Shown: positions 22,931 through 35,359, numbered from the stretch's first letter. The stretch: DNA of 64,000 nucleotides from Lepeophtheirus salmonis (GCF_016086655.4 NC_052138.2:4898001-4962000), one strand, 5' to 3'. Notes: generated from the sequence alone by a model not told the origin. Numbers and translations: made by a program.

Positions 22931-24005
22931 ATTTCCATGCAACGTCCGGTATCTTTAGGTGTAGCTTTTGACTAGCTTAGACTTTTTTAATCAATATTTA
23001 CACTTTTTTTTACAAGAGACATTTTGAGTGCCTTCCTGTTTTTAGCCTTAATATAAAATTTGACATTTTTTGACAAACAATTTCTACATATTTGACATAA
23101 TTTTATCCAAAAATTTGACAAAAGTAATTTAATTTTTTTTTAAATGTGCCCATGAACTCAAAAACAAGCCATAACGTTTTTTTGTTTGTTTCTAAATGGA
23201 ATTTGTATTCGTCTACGAATGATCTTTCATTCCTGTAAACAAATTATTCACATAAATCCATTGGAGGCACCACAAATTACACTTGAAATTGTAAACATTA
23301 ATTGTCAGAACGAAATAATTTAAAAAATGATAAATGTCATTTAAAAGATCATAGTATTGGGTGCAATTTAAGTCATAGAGCCAATATTCCATGTAATAGT
23401 CTTTGGATTCAAATAATTCATGAATTTTACATATAGTTTAGAGTCTCTATTTGATTTAAAAGGGTTATATTGGCCCCGATATATATCCATTCAAATAGAA
23501 TCTGTCATTTTTTAATTGTGACAATTAATTTTACGAGGCGCCCCAAAACATCAATAATAATAATTTGCTGATAGCAATTAATGATAATTTGCCGAAGAAT
23601 ACAAATGTAATCCACGCTCTATTTTGAGAAAAATTGTTAGAACTTACCTTTCTTGTAGACGGGTCACATATGAAATTTGATTTTAGTAGAACTATATAAT
23701 AACAACATCTACACAATATATGTGGTGTGTCAACATAAAAACAATCTTGAACATAAATCAAGAATATGAGTAAATCCCAATATATTTTTTAACTTCCTAT
23801 ATACATATAGCCCAATCTTTAATATACATGTTTGGAATAATAATCCCTTACTACACAAACCACTCGGATGAGTATAGATACCCAGGAATGTTAGCTATAG
23901 TTAAGAACCTTTGATTTAAGATACTTATATTGGCTCCGATATGGCCCGTTTCAAATTAAATCTATCCGTTTCTCATTTTTTTAATTGTTATGATTAGACT
24001 GAGGA

Positions 24006-24035
24006 TTTGTGAGCGATCGCTCAATCGCTCACAAA
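24006..24035. repeat. Perfect 12-bp stem hairpin
   Basis: TTTGTGAGCGAT, a 6-base loop, then ATCGCTCACAAA. A second AATTGCTCAC lies just downstream. It sits between two family F units. Function unknown. Confidence 0.7.
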
Positions 24036-24099
24036 ATTGCTCACTTTGACCTTTTTGAGAAAAATGGCTGATTTCCCCGGGTTTGTTTAAAAATTGCTC

Positions 24100-24500
24100 A
24101 TTTTTCTAAAGTGACATAAAATAACTAGAGCAAATTTGGATTCAGGGTTAGATTACAAAGCAGGATTTGATGGTTCTTTCATAATAATCACCTGCAAAGA
24201 TCCTCCTTCATTATACTCTCTGTTTGGGGATGAAACATGTTTATGATGCAATTTGAGTTATGATTACATGATTGGACATGTGGGGAAGCTAGATTCAGAC
24301 ATCAGCCAATCAGAAGATGGGGGAATTCGGCTTAAAATGGAATAATCCCCCTTGAATCTTGTAACAAGGGATAAATACTTTTGCACCAAGCGTAATCCTG
24401 ATCTTCCATTTATGTAAAAGGTTGGACGTATACCCTGAGGTGGTGATGATATCCATCTAACAAGACTCCTAAAGATCTAGCCAACTTCAAATTTCCTACT
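24100..24500. other. Less AT-rich unassigned block
   Basis: A block of ordinary base composition (for example around 24300-24480) with no open frame or motif I recognise. It could be a non-coding repeat or regulatory DNA; nothing decides. Confidence 0.25.
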
Positions 24501-24840
24501 TATGTGAACGTCTTTTCGTATGTTTCGTAGTAATGGAAGAAAATATTTATAAAATCTTGATTAGTGGATATAATATATCAATATAAAGCAACACTCATTA
24601 ATTTAAATTATCCTTATAAAACTGTATTTTTCTTTAAGTAAAAGTTGCTCAAATGCTTTGTCTAGTTCTGATCTATTTGGTTACTTTAAGTGCAATTTGG
24701 TAGACACCACAAGGCGTCGTAAATAATAATTTATTGCTAATTCTAATAAGAATACAAATTTAATCCACTTTCAATTTTGAAAAAAACAATCATTCTAGCA
24801 TGCTTTTCTGTTGACGGACCACATATGTTGTTATTATTGT

Positions 24841-25516
24841 TGTAGTTATTCTATTTCTACATAAAGTCAGTTGTTTCTCGTTTTGTTTGCGTAGATGTGT
24901 CTTAACGTCCCTCACACGTAGATAATGAAACGTTATTTTTTTTTTGTGTTCCTTATTGAACCATTTTGTGAATGGGCGTTTATAAAAAATACATTTCATT
25001 TATATGTATGAGCCCATATTATGTACATAACAATAGGTAAAAGTGAGTTTTATTTATTTTTATGTAGGTGCATTTCTGTTCCCCAATATCCCTCTCCCAA
25101 TGAGTTCAAAATGTACTTTCATTGATTCTTATTTTTGCCTATTACCAAGTTGAAGCATTATATATATAGTTATTTTTGTTGTAAAGATGATTTACAAATT
25201 AAATATCGTTTTTTAAGTGACCTCAGCATTCTTGATGTCGGCCATTTTGGGAGAGGCATAATTAATCAAGTTTTGTAAGAATGAAAACCCTTTTTTTCAT
25301 AATTATTTGTAAAAATAGTCAACTATTGGATTTCAAAATGGGACTGACAAATAAAAGGACTTAAAGATTAGTGTCTATCAAAAATCTATCCCTCCATTGT
25401 GCAGTTTTATTATATACCGGACTAACTGTTATTTATTTACCGATTTTAACGAACAGAGTATTGAAGTCCATGGCAGGATCCTGAATGAATTAGGAAACAA
25501 GTTTATTAATTATTAA
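24841..25516. other. No feature seen
   Basis: AT-rich. The words TTGATGTCGGCCATTTTGGGAG near 25232 resemble TTGATGTCGAGCATTTTGGGAG near 5220, and AAGAATGAAAACC-type text follows in both, so a low-copy repeat links 5190-5400 and 25200-25400. Confidence 0.4.
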
Positions 25517-26508
25517 TTAAAACCCAAAGAACATATTTTGGCCAATGTATCTGCCCTCAGAATTGATGGTGAACTCCAGGCGATAGCAGAAGCTGGCGCA
25601 GAACCTTTGGATGTACTCGGCTCTTATGGAGGCCCAGACCTTATTGACAGAGGTCTTCAGGGCGCAGTTGCTATTGTGGCTTTTTCTGCAGGCCTTGAAC
25701 TCCACGTAGTCTAGGAGGTTTAGGTCTGGACTCTGTGGCGGCCAGAAGTCCACATTCGATTTTTCTTTGCGATGTGGACAGATGCACCCTCTTGTTGGAA
25801 CACCCAGGGAGAACTGCCAGCGATGAATTTGATCCGTGGAAAAACTTGGGTGGGCAGAATTTTGACGTATTCATTAGTCTTCAGCCTGTATCACAAAGGG
25901 AACCACAGAGAATTCATGGCCTTCCCGTTGGATGCAACCATACCTAACCTCATTATTAAAACAGGCTGCTGTTGTTGTTGGAGATATATCGGTGCTCCTC
26001 GGCTACATCCCCAAATGTCGCTACTCGATCATTCTGTATGTCGAAGACAGGGTCAACAGTAAATATATTCTTATCAGAAAAGATCCCAATGAGTCCAAAG
26101 GTTCTCAGACTTTCCTCCTGCCTTTTTTGAGCCCTGGACACCGCTAATGGGGACTTGTTCATCTTCCTGGCCATTTGAGCAATTTGCAGAATTCGCCTTT
26201 TTGTAGAAGGGCTACTTCAAGCTGTTGATGGACACAGTGTTTATGTCTTTCTTCCCCTCGTCACAGCTGCTTGTAGCTAATCGAATAAAACTTTTTTTTC
26301 TATTATTTGACTCCTGAATAATGAGCTTCGTTATTTACTATATTCAATTAAATAAAAAACCTGATTCGTGGAGAGTGTTATAGGTCCTCCCCGACTGACT
26401 TTAAGCCGCATGTATACATTGCAAATCGTCTTCTTTGAGGTCCAGTCTACTACCAGATGGCATTTTCTTCGCTGTGAGCACAATCTTCTTCTCGTACTGT
26501 TTGCTCAT
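25517..26508 (-). pseudogene. Mariner-type transposase, near full length but broken
   Basis: Near-complete length (about 330 codons against about 345 usual). The N-terminus at 26508 reads 'MSKQYEKKIVLTAKKMPSGS'. A frame-shifted HTH follows ('TSKKTICNVYMRLKV'). The first catalytic block is 'IFSDKNIFTVDP' around 26080, where the family has S-D-E-K: Asp kept, the next Glu changed to Lys. The second block reads 'FQQEGASVHIAKK', so the catalytic Asp is Glu. The third block 'PQSPDLNLLDY' is intact, and the C-terminus has 'RLEFTINSEGRYI'. Several frame changes separate the blocks. Terminal repeats were not identified. Confidence 0.85.
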
Positions 26509-27699
26509 GGTGGCGACTAGGACAATGTTTTTCTTAGCAATCGACTGCTAATTATGTGTTCCACAGCATTACTGATTGGAACATTGTAAAAATATTAGTC
26601 TTAACCTCTCAAAAGTTGCAAAATAGAGATAGTAAATAATGAACTATTTGCCCAGTATCTCTAGCTTAAAAAATATTTAAAATATTTGATTACATCGTTA
26701 GAATCTTACTTCCATTTTGACGATAAAAATTAATTATTGCAATGGAAGGAAACAGATAGTTTTCTCTGATTATCCTACTTTTCTTGTACCTAATCGATCA
26801 AAATAATAATAATTGTACAAATTTAGACATTTCATACTATATTTTGTCTACATATTAGTTTGACTTAATTATAATATCACAGCTTATCACTGGGATCAAG
26901 TTATATTCAATGCAGATGTTAAGTATTTCATTTATTCATCAAGGCATTTGATGGCGTTTAATCAAGATTTATTGCAAATTTGTCAATTTTATGTTGATCT
27001 TTGACACCCCAAAATGGCATTTCTTCAATTATGATGCTATTTATCATTCCAAGTTTCATGAAAACCTATTTTTCCAAAATAAAGGAATTGTTTATTTAGC
27101 CAAATAAGATATATGAGATATTTATTTAGAGCATTGCACAATTCTTGCAAAAAAAAAAAATCATGTTTTCATGATAAGACGAAATAATAAATAGAGATTA
27201 TATTTTTTAATTAGTTATAAAATTTATTAATTTATACGACAGAATAAGTATTTGCAGGTGTTAAGTCTTAAGTTTAACAATTATACCCTTTTCATAATAC
27301 ATTTACCGACTTTTCAATTGGACCCAAGTACCCGTGAACAATTTTTATATAAGTGTCTTGGAATTAGAAACAAAGTAGGACCTGGTCTTTCTTTTTTAAG
27401 TATTTGTATATTCTTACCGTTGAATCAAGTCAAATACCACAATTCACCATTGATAGGTGTGTCGTTTTCTAGTTAAAAAAGTCTGCGTCATAGTTGATAT
27501 TATTATTATTATGTTTGCTCAAATTAGACGTTTATGAGTAGTCTCAAATGGGTTATGACCATCAAGTAACTAAGGGATTTTTGTGTTAAAATAATGATTT
27601 GTCATCGGTCATTTTCAAGGAGTATTTTTCGTTATTATGCTGAAAGTAAGATAAGGAAGAAATCCCAATTTAAATAAACCCAATATTTAATAGACATAT
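26509..27699. other. No feature seen
   Basis: AT-rich DNA without motifs; a plus frame at 27252-27476 has no family resemblance. Confidence 0.35.
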
Positions 27700-28450
27700 T
27701 TGAGTCAACTATTGACACCTTATTCGAATTACTGGGAAGAGTTAAGATACTTAAGAGTTTTAGCTATAGTTGAGAGCCTTTGTTAGATTAATGAAACATA
27801 TATTGGCCCCGATATGACTTATTCAAATCAAGTATGTCAACGTCCCATACTTTTTAAGTGACGATTAATTTTGGTTATTCTAAGCAGTGCAATTTTGGTA
27901 CACCCAAACGGTTAATAAGAACAATTTATTGATTGAAATTGACGATAATTCGTTGATGAAATACAAGACTAATCCACACTCCATTTTGAAAAAAAAAAAA
28001 ATAATAATAATCATTACACCTTTCTTTTCTGTTGACTGGCCGCAAAATACAAACATTTTTTACCAACGAAAACCATACAGCCCAAAATTTGATAGATATA
28101 TTTTGCTTAATTAAATACTTTATATACAAATTCCTTGAATAAGTTGAGATACCAAGAAGGTTAACTATAGTTTAAGACCTTTATTTGATTTATAAAACTT
28201 GTGTATGTTCGGATATGGTGTTTCAAATAAAATATATCAAATTCAATTTATTTCATTGTGACAATGCATTTTTTTAAGAAAATATATTATTCAAAGTTTC
28301 CTAGGGATTCATCTTAATAATTTTTTCATATAAATTGACGATGATATTTTCTCGAATAATATAAATCTGGGCCCCGTCTACACAAATGCAAATTAGAATT
28401 TATTTTATGTATTCTTAGAAAAATAATCGTCAATTTCTAGCAACAAGGAT
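27700..28450 (+). repeat. Repeat family F, two further units
   Basis: ATATTGGCCCCGATATGA at about 27793 and a decayed partner near 28205, each preceded by 'TTAGCTATAGTTGAGAGCCT' or a variant of it. This is the same order as at 23200-24840. Confidence 0.5.
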
Positions 28451-28879
28451 TATTTCATTACACCCTTTAGGGATGCTGCAAACTAAATTTGCGAAAAATG
28501 ATCATTTAATAAAATAACTTATTAAATAGAAACTTTATTAGAAGAAAAAAAATCATAGCTTTTGAGATTATGAGTACTAGTGATGGTTATTCCGGCTCTT
28601 TTTAGAGAACTTGCACTTTTGGCTCCCAAACGGTTCTTCGTTTTTTTTTTTGAAAGAATTTGTCCGATTACGTAAGAAAGCTGGCTCCTGATTAATAGGG
28701 AGCTGTCTTTTGTCGTTCACTTCAAAAAGCCCGCCCATAGAGCTGTTAGGTTTTTCGAACAACACATCATTAATGGGCACCATATCTGAAGTGGAGTTTT
28801 TAAATGCTTCAATCAAACACAACAATGGCGGATATGATTGACTTTTAAGCCCTAAGATGCCCCAATCTTGTATTATATT
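28451..28879. other. Unrecognised frame and possible hAT-like end
   Basis: CTAGTGATGGTTATTCCGGC near 28574 resembles a hAT-type terminal sequence, but I found no inverted partner. The minus frame 28577-28825 (82 residues, for example 'FEKPNSSMGGLFEVNDKRQL') matches nothing I know. Confidence 0.25.
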
Positions 28880-29235
28880 TCCTACTCTTTAAATAATTCA
28901 AAAAAAATTCTAAAATATTTAATTTTTCAAATTTTTGTCCAAAAAATTTCATTTTCTATGAATAGCTATGGATTTTCGAAATTTTTGTGTAAAAATTTGT
29001 GGATTTAAAAAAAAATGTAATATTTGAAATTTTTTGGAAAAAACTTGGGATTTTTGAATTTTTTTCCAAAAAATTTAATATTTGAAAAATAATTTTTGAA
29101 TTTTTTTTTCAAAAACTTTTTTGTGAATAGCTATGGATTTTTTGTATTCTTGTTTTTCAAAAAATTCCAACCTCCCCTTCCCCCCCCCAAAAAAAAAATA
29201 ATAATATGTATATATACAATCCTGCGGACACAAAG
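28880..29235 (-). repeat. G/C-ended AT-rich family copy (reverse)
   Basis: A/T core with AGCTATGGATTTTCGAA and 'AGCTATGGATTTTTTG', then a C-run (CCAACCTCCCCTTCCCCC), an A-run, ATATGTATATA and ATCCTGCGGACAC. The last word is the reverse complement of the GTCCGCAGGAT end of the family. The other end is decayed. Confidence 0.6.
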
Positions 29236-29757
29236 GTGTTAAGTTTAGCAACAGAGGTGAAATTATCGTGAGGAGATATTGGGAGTTCAAGAAGTGTGAT
29301 GAGAGACAGTGTTCTGTAACTTCCGGTATTCCCTCTAATAATAACAGTTCAATAAACACTAAGATGAATGAAATTGTATTAAAGAATAAAAGTCAGATAT
29401 TAATCCTTTATAAAATTGGAGCACAGCCCCCTTCAATACAATTTGCCCTAATTCATCATCTGCTTGTATATCATATATTTTTGCGTCAATCACCTTTCTT
29501 TTCAAGTCACTCAAACCCATTCATCCACCCACACATCATAGTGAATGTCGGCCCTTTTGATGCTGTAATTTGACATGTATTATATAAATAGATGATCATA
29601 TGTACAGTGAACCTCAGCAAAATTGTTACGCTCCAAAAAGAATATGTTTTCCGAGAATCCAGATGTTTAATGGAGCAAAAACTTTGGTTGGAATTTCGTG
29701 CAGATATTCTCTAAACCTTATAAAACAATAGTTTTGAAAATTTGACAGAGGACAAGG

Positions 29758-30120
29758 ATGAAGGAGGCCAAAAGGCAAAGGATAGTGAATCATGCCCACG
29801 TCCAAGTGAGGAAAAATAGGATTGTTTACATGAGCAGGATGATAGTGCACAGTCTCTTTGTCAATTTTGATGAGAGAGGAACTGTGCAGAGGTTGTCTGG
29901 AAGTGGTGGGTATAATCTGTCGGATGAGTTCATGAATAACCTGAAAAATACCTTTGAGGGGAATCCAACGGAGTCCATGAGAAAAATGGCAAGACTTGTT
30001 TTTGAAAACTTAGGTCAAAAAAGACCTGCAACTCGTCACTGAGGCCTCCAAGAAGTACAGATTGGAGAAGGGGTCAAGATCATCACCCCCTCATTTGAAA
30101 TTTGCGAAATTATCTGAACG
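29758..30120 (+). pseudogene. Mariner-type transposase, N-terminal DNA-binding part only
   Basis: ATG at 29758 opens 94 codons: 'MKEAKRQRIVNHAHVQVRKN', then 'FDERGTVQRLSGSGGYNLSD' and 'NPTESMRKMARLVFENLG'. The G-T-V-x-R-x-x-G-S-G-G linker and the N-P-T-x-S-M-R-x-M-A block are typical of one mariner lineage, covering the first HTH, linker and start of the second HTH. After the stop at 30040-30042 the neighbouring frame gives a few more family-like residues ('LQLVTEASKKYRLEK'), then similarity ends. No catalytic domain follows. Confidence 0.75.
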
Positions 30121-30889
30121 CAAACAACTCTACAGATAATGATGCTAGATATCTAAAACAGTTGTCATTAGATTCAGCGTTGATTCAAGAATTTTACATT
30201 TGTGACATTTGTTAATACATATTGATTAATAACCATGTAATTTTTCTAGATCAAAAATTAAATGAAGTATCAATATATAGTTGATACTAATTATTATATT
30301 GCCATTAAATAATGCAATTTAAGACAAAGAATTTGCCGCTTTCAAGATTTGTTTATATACACAAAATATACATTTTCAAATCATAATTAGCACAGGGTTC
30401 CAATCGAGAGCAGGGCCTAGGACAATTGTCTCTAACCTCTCCCTAAAACCAGCTCCTGGATGACGTACATATTAACCCCAATGAAAATGATAAAACTCTA
30501 TACAGAATAAAGAATAGAAATTAATCATAAAGCACCTGTCAACTTCCCTCTGTCCTTTTAGTCACAGATCCTAATAAAATATTGATTCTATACATATACT
30601 TCTCAAATTGCCGTCTCTATGCTATTAGAGGTAATAAGTTTTTACTGTGTCCAAATAAATACATATGTCTGGTTGTAAACAGATTTTTTCAACGTGTGAT
30701 TTGTGTTATCTAAATACAGGATATGAGATCAAACCTTGAGCCAGAGCATTGGAACGTACGTATGTATGTTTTTATGTTTGTTCACGGATATGTACGTATA
30801 TATATACATACACAAATAGAGTAGTTATAAACAGAGCATCATCAGTCATCACCTGCTCGTTGCAGGTCGTATTGATTTTCTCCTATGCA
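30121..30889. other. No feature seen
   Basis: AT-rich; a short ATGT/ACGT-rich patch near 30755-30810 looks like simple sequence. Confidence 0.35.
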
Positions 30890-31290
30890 GAACGGCTAAG
30901 TAGATTTAACGGCTCATCCCTTGCTACCATATATCACATACATATGTCCTTTGTCCACCTGCACTTTATTATTTACTCAATTACTTCTCAATCTGATGAC
31001 TCACAAAATGTATACACCTATGCAGTGGTTTATACAGGTTCAAAACCCTGATCTGTATAGGTGGATTAAGTTTTCTAAGTAATGTATATAGAAAGAAGGA
31101 CCATGAATTAAAAGGAAGTACAATTTATATTTCAATTCAAACATGTGTCAAAACAGATGGTCAACTACTATCAGAGGTGGGAAAAAGTCCTTATAACCTG
31201 TAAGTACATGTCGACTCTCAAGTCGTTGTGTTTACAAGTCATACTTCTTAAATATTTTCACAGAGTCCAGTTCAAGTCTATATATGGGGT
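30890..31290 (+). repeat. Dispersed repeat family B, copy 1
   Basis: Shares long blocks with 41740-42240: 'GTGGTTTATACAGGTTCAAA' and 'GATCTGTATAGGTGGATTAA', then 'AAAGAAGGACCATGAATTAA'. The GGTTCAAAACC word resembles an RNA polymerase III B box, but no A box at normal spacing is seen. No terminal repeats were found. Confidence 0.7.
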
Positions 31291-31438
31291 GGTCCATTGA
31301 AAGGTGAATACTTAATAATTCTATAATTGATGAAGGTTGACTGATTTAAATTAATTCATAATTCGATATATTTCAGCATAAACAATAAGTTACAAAGAAA
31401 CCAAACCTGAGCTCTCTAACTTAGTACCAATCGAGAAA

Positions 31439-31978
31439 ATGACATTTGAACGTGATGGACGAATTTCCATTCGCACAGCCCAAGCAGTTGGGCGTCTCCA
31501 AAACCACTGTCTATGCCGTCAGCAAGTCTGAAACGTTGGAGAGGAAAAATACCCTGTCAAAAGGCTAAACTGGACCCGGAGGAGTAGTTAAAGAAAACAC
31601 TCCAGGCCGAACGTCTGAAGTTCGAGGGTCTATCCAAGAGACCTCGGTGTTTCACACCATACTGTCCAAAGAGCTATTAAAAAAAGTGGATTGAAAGAGT
31701 CTTGTGAGGGTGGAGAGGCCACTTTTGATACCGCCAATGAAAGAAAACCCATCTCCTCCGTTGCAAGACTCTTTTGAATAACCAACCCCCTCAACTACAC
31801 CTTATGGGTGCATGTTGAGGGGAAGGCTTGCCGTCATCCAAACACCGAGGCTCTCTAAGCCACTGTCAGCCAGTACTTGAGCACCATGACAGAGGACTAC
31901 ATCTGCAGTGGGTGACATTTCTTCCACTGCCACCTAGAAGCCATCAATATTACTAAGGGCGGCTACATGAATGATTAA
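31439..31978 (+). pseudogene. Mariner-type transposase, core deleted
   Basis: Starts ATG at 31439 ('MTFERDGRISI'). A one-base slip leads to 'KQLGVSKTTVYAVSKSETLE', the first HTH. Damaged linker and second-HTH text follow. The frame resumes at about 31790 with 'NYTLWVHVEGKACRHPNTEA', an in-frame stop, 'ATVSQYLSTMTEDYICSG', another stop, and 'GGYMND' before the final stop at 31976-31978. The catalytic middle is missing. Same subfamily as 19985-20454. Confidence 0.8.
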
Positions 31979-32134
31979 GAGAGCTCACATCCATTAATTT
32001 TGTTGAAATACTATTGTAAATTAATAAATTATATCTTGTTGAAGTTTAAAGTGTTCAAATTTTAATGGCCTACTCGTTAAATAAAAGATACTTGAAAGAA
32101 TACCTTAGAAGCAGTGTTGATTCTGTCCATATTT

Positions 32135-32235
32135 AGAACTGGAAGCTCCAGTCCCGTCAAGTTCCGTCTCAGTCCAGTCCAGTTCAGTACTACAAATCAG
32201 TCCTTTAGGTTATAAACGGTCCTTTATGACGTCAC
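32135..32235 (+). repeat. Repeat family C fragment
   Basis: AGTCCCGTCAAGTTCCGTCT and 'CAGTCCAGTCCAGTTCAGTA' followed by CAGTCCTTTAGG and TTTATGACGTCAC, the word set of this family. Confidence 0.5.
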
Positions 32236-32519
32236 TTAATTGTATTTCTTCGTTTTTTTAATCAGCTCTAGTACTGGTATTATGTACAAAATGAGTTAAA
32301 TTATATTTTTTACAACTCAAGCACAGGAAATCTTTGATAGAGGAAATAAATTTCATGACATAAAATTTATTTTAACCTCATTTCATGTTCATTTTTGTAA
32401 GTTAATTATAAAATTGGTTTTGGAGTCCAAGTCAAATTGCTAGCCTTAGCTTTAGAGTTAAATTCAAGCCTCGAGTACCGGTTTAAATACCAATTTAAAT
32501 AAATCAGTACCCCGTTATC

Positions 32520-32730
32520 ACCAGAGATTGTGAAAGTCCGAAACGGCTAAGGTGATACAATGACTCATATCTTGCAACTATAAATCACATATTTTTGTAT
32601 GTCCTTTATCCACCTGCAGTTTGTACAATGTATTATTTACTTAATTACCTCTCAATCTGATGACTCACATATGTAATCACCTATGTAGTGGTTTATACAG
32701 GTTCACCTCCCGGATTTCTATGTATTGATA
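32520..32730 (+). repeat. Repeat family B, copy 2
   Basis: CACCTGCAGTTTGTACAATG, 'CAATCTGATGACTCACATAT' and 'GTGGTTTATACAGGTTCACC' parallel the copies at 30890 and 41740, then similarity stops. Confidence 0.65.
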
Positions 32731-33010
32731 GAGTCTTTTGTTAACATTTCTTTAATAACTTGGATGTATAATTTTATAATGGGGATGGACCTGTAAGATT
32801 GGAGTATTTCTTAGTCTTTTTTCCATGAATTATTTGCTGACTTTTTGTAATAATGGCCTTCACCTTGCATTCCCCCTTCCCACAATTGTGTACTAAAAAT
32901 TCATCTCTATCAGTAGTTGCCTCAAAAATTTTCGTGAAGGTTATGTAAGATCCGCTCATAAGGCTCCCTTAAAAGCCCAGAGTTCCAGAATGAGGTTACA
33001 TATGAACAAC

Positions 33011-33414
33011 CAGGGGCGTCCACAAGATTACATTTTTTGGGGGTGGGGCTTGGTTTGTGGAATTTTATGTTTTGGAAAAAAAATTAAAAAAAAAAATTCA
33101 AATATAAAATATTTTGTCCCAAAAATTTCAAAAATCCACAATTGTTCTCAAAAAAATGATATTTCAAATGTTAAGTTTAGGGAATCTTTTTTTCAAAAAT
33201 ACATAACTATTCACAGAAAATTAAATTTTTCGAAAAACATTTCGAATATTAAATTTTTTACTCGGTTGGATAATTTGTCAGAATGAAAAAATTTTACCCC
33301 TATTTTCGTGTAAAATTTTTTCGTCCAAATCCAAAAAAATTATAGTAAAAATCAAAAAATTGTTAATTTGAGGGGGCTACAGTCTCTCCAGCCCACCCCC
33401 TCTCGAGGCCCCTG
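33011..33414 (+). repeat. G/C-ended AT-rich family, best-defined copy
   Basis: Begins CAGGGGCGTCCACAAGATTA and, after TTTTTTGGGGGTGGGGCTTGG, enters the A/T core. It ends with a G-run, CTACAGTCTCTCCAGCCCA, a C-run and CGAGGCCCCTG. The outermost seven bases (CAGGGGC / GCCCCTG) are an inverted repeat, giving a 404-bp element. The 8-bp flanks TGAACAAC and AGAACCCT share only four positions, so a target duplication is not proven. Confidence 0.7.
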
Positions 33415-34864
33415 AGAACCCTGTTCAAAGGCAAACCATGAATTAATTTAAGATAAGTTCATTATCAAATAGAAACACTTGTTAAAACAGATGGACAAAT
33501 ATCCTTATTTATGGTCCAGATAAATATTTTTATAAATTAAAATCTGGAAACTGTTTGATTAATGGAGTTAAGAATGACGACCAATTAGTCACTCTGTTGG
33601 GCCATAAAATGTATATTAATATAGAGTAATGATCAGTGTAAATAAATATATATTTAATCATAGCGGCATCATGGCGTGATTTTTCATTCATTCACACACA
33701 TATATTGGCTCAACAGTCCTCATGGTGCTGATAAGAGTTAAAGAAAATGTTATTTGATATTACAAGACATTTGATCTCCTTTTTATGGTCCTCATAAAAC
33801 GAGAGAAATCCTCACTCACATCCGACTACAAAGTGCGTAATTATGTCTGTTAATTGTTTCTCTATCCTCGAAGAAACCAAGTGTGTAAAAACATATTATT
33901 CATATTGATTTGACTTCTCCGAATGAGGAAGGAAGTGATTTCAAATGAGGAGCACACTTTTGGTTTTATTGGTAGGTAAGGAACAAACAAATGGAAGTCA
34001 AAATAATAACAACAATAAAATAATGGTAATTGTGGTCCACACGTGACAATTATTTTACATTTTATGTTCCTTTACGTGTCATAAATCAGAATCCATCAAG
34101 TTTTCAGAATCTGATTTTATTTTTTTAATCTGATGACTGGTTGGAGAGAAAATTATTAAAAAAAAAAAAAAAAAAAAAATCGTTTTTGCAGCATAGATAT
34201 CTTGTGCGACCTGTACAATACATTAATTTGGATTTAGAGACAATAAAGTATTGTTGCAGTGTCCGGAGAGGAAAATTTAATATAATCAAAAGATTTAATC
34301 AGCTGCGAAGCACCTATTAGTAAAATCTAAAATAAGAAATCGGGATGCAGACTCAAAAATATATAAATTAGGTTAAAACATCTCGCGTTGAACCTCTCAC
34401 GTGTCAAAACCATTCGTTTCCTTACCTCAGTGTTCTAAAACGGAATTCAAAATAGTCATTGTTACTAAATGACAGATCAATGGAACGAAATGAATTGATT
34501 TTTTTTTCTTTTTCTGACAACGATTTCTTTATTCAATGAATAAATGTATTTCTTGATTTGAGTGAATGAACTTTTAGCACAAAGACGTCTTTCTTGAATC
34601 CTTTGGCTCAAGGGTGGGCGTTCATTCATTGAAATACATTAATAGTCGGGTTGGTAGTAATGACCGAAATGGTATTTGAACTACTAGATGAGTGATTTTC
34701 AAACTTTTTACATAGTGTAACTCATAAGGAAATATCAAGTTCTCCATGTAGAATCCACATATAAATTATTAGTCAATTTTTGACACAATGTTTTGCAAAT
34801 CAAGTAGATAGTTGGTGATTTTTTTATATTATTATTAAAAAGCATATGTTTATCACGTCTTTAA
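33415..34864. other. No gene seen; long A-tract
   Basis: AT-rich, with an A-run of more than 20 bases at about 34157-34180. Nothing else identified. Confidence 0.4.
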
Positions 34865-35105
34865 CTTTATTTTATCACACAACCCTTCAAACAAAAAGAA
34901 ACAGGAGAAAAAAGTCCCAAAATCAGTTGGCAGTTATGTAATTCTTCCTAACGTAGCAATTAATATTGAGAATTGTTCATAGCTTAACAAAAATTAATTC
35001 TAATTCAATTAGTTAACCATACGAACACAGATTACAACACGTTGACAGCTGAAAACAAAATAAACTCTGTATATTTTTGTGTTAGTGAGGTAACGCCATG
35101 TGGTA
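34865..35105 (+). repeat. Repeat family D, copy 2
   Basis: TATCACACAACCCTTC, AAAAAGAAACAGGAGAAAAA, GTCCCAAAA, GACAGCTGAAAACAAAATAA and 'TATATTTTTGTGTTAG' align with 6565-6750. Confidence 0.6.
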
Positions 35106-35109
35106 CTGT

Positions 35110-35175
35110 GTCGGCCATTATTTATTCGATCTAGCTCAGTTCAGTTTTAGGACCCGTCCTTAACTGTCGATACTT
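35110..35175 (+). repeat. Repeat family C fragment
   Basis: GTCGGCCATTATTTATTCGA and 'GTTCAGTTTTAGGACCCGTC' match the start of this family at 59815. Confidence 0.5.
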
Positions 35176-35195
35176 GTAATTTTACTAATAAACCA

Positions 35196-35285
35196 AGGGG
35201 CGTACGCAGGATTATATATTTTTTTGCTTTTTGAAAGAAAAAACATTCAAATATTAAATTTGAAGTAAAAATTAAAAAATCTACT
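35196..35285 (+). repeat. G/C-ended AT-rich family, left end only
   Basis: AAGGGGCGTACGCAGGATTA then TATATTTTTTT and the beginning of the A/T core. Compare CAGGGGCGTCCACAAGATTA at 33011. Confidence 0.6.
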
Positions 35286-35359
35286 ACTATTATTAAATAT
35301 TGATTGCCATGAAATGTCTTTAAAAAGGGGCATTGCTTATTTTAAGAGCCATCTAGAGA

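Larger units (their letters stand above)
23200..24840 (+). repeat. Dispersed repeat family F, tandem or clustered units
   Basis: The word TATATTGGCCCCGATAT (or a close variant) occurs at about 23467 and 23928. Downstream in the units come a run of AATAAT with TTTGCTGA/TTGCTAA, 'GAATACAAAT', 'AATCCAC' and 'TTTTGAAAAAA' (23530-23640, 24670-24790), then a CTGTTGACGG/ACCACATATG-like end. Similar units occur at 27780-28450 and inverted at 42480-42900. No coding potential is evident. Confidence 0.55.

Noticed and set aside
25735..26147. Several plus-strand frames of 70-96 codons
   Set aside because: Antisense of the mariner transposase on the minus strand.
31034..31050. GGTTCAAA word suggesting a tRNA gene
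   Set aside because: No cloverleaf, no A box or acceptor stem can be formed around it.
33415..33422. Possible 8-bp target duplication of the 33011-33414 repeat
   Set aside because: Only four of eight positions agree with the left flank; not claimed.
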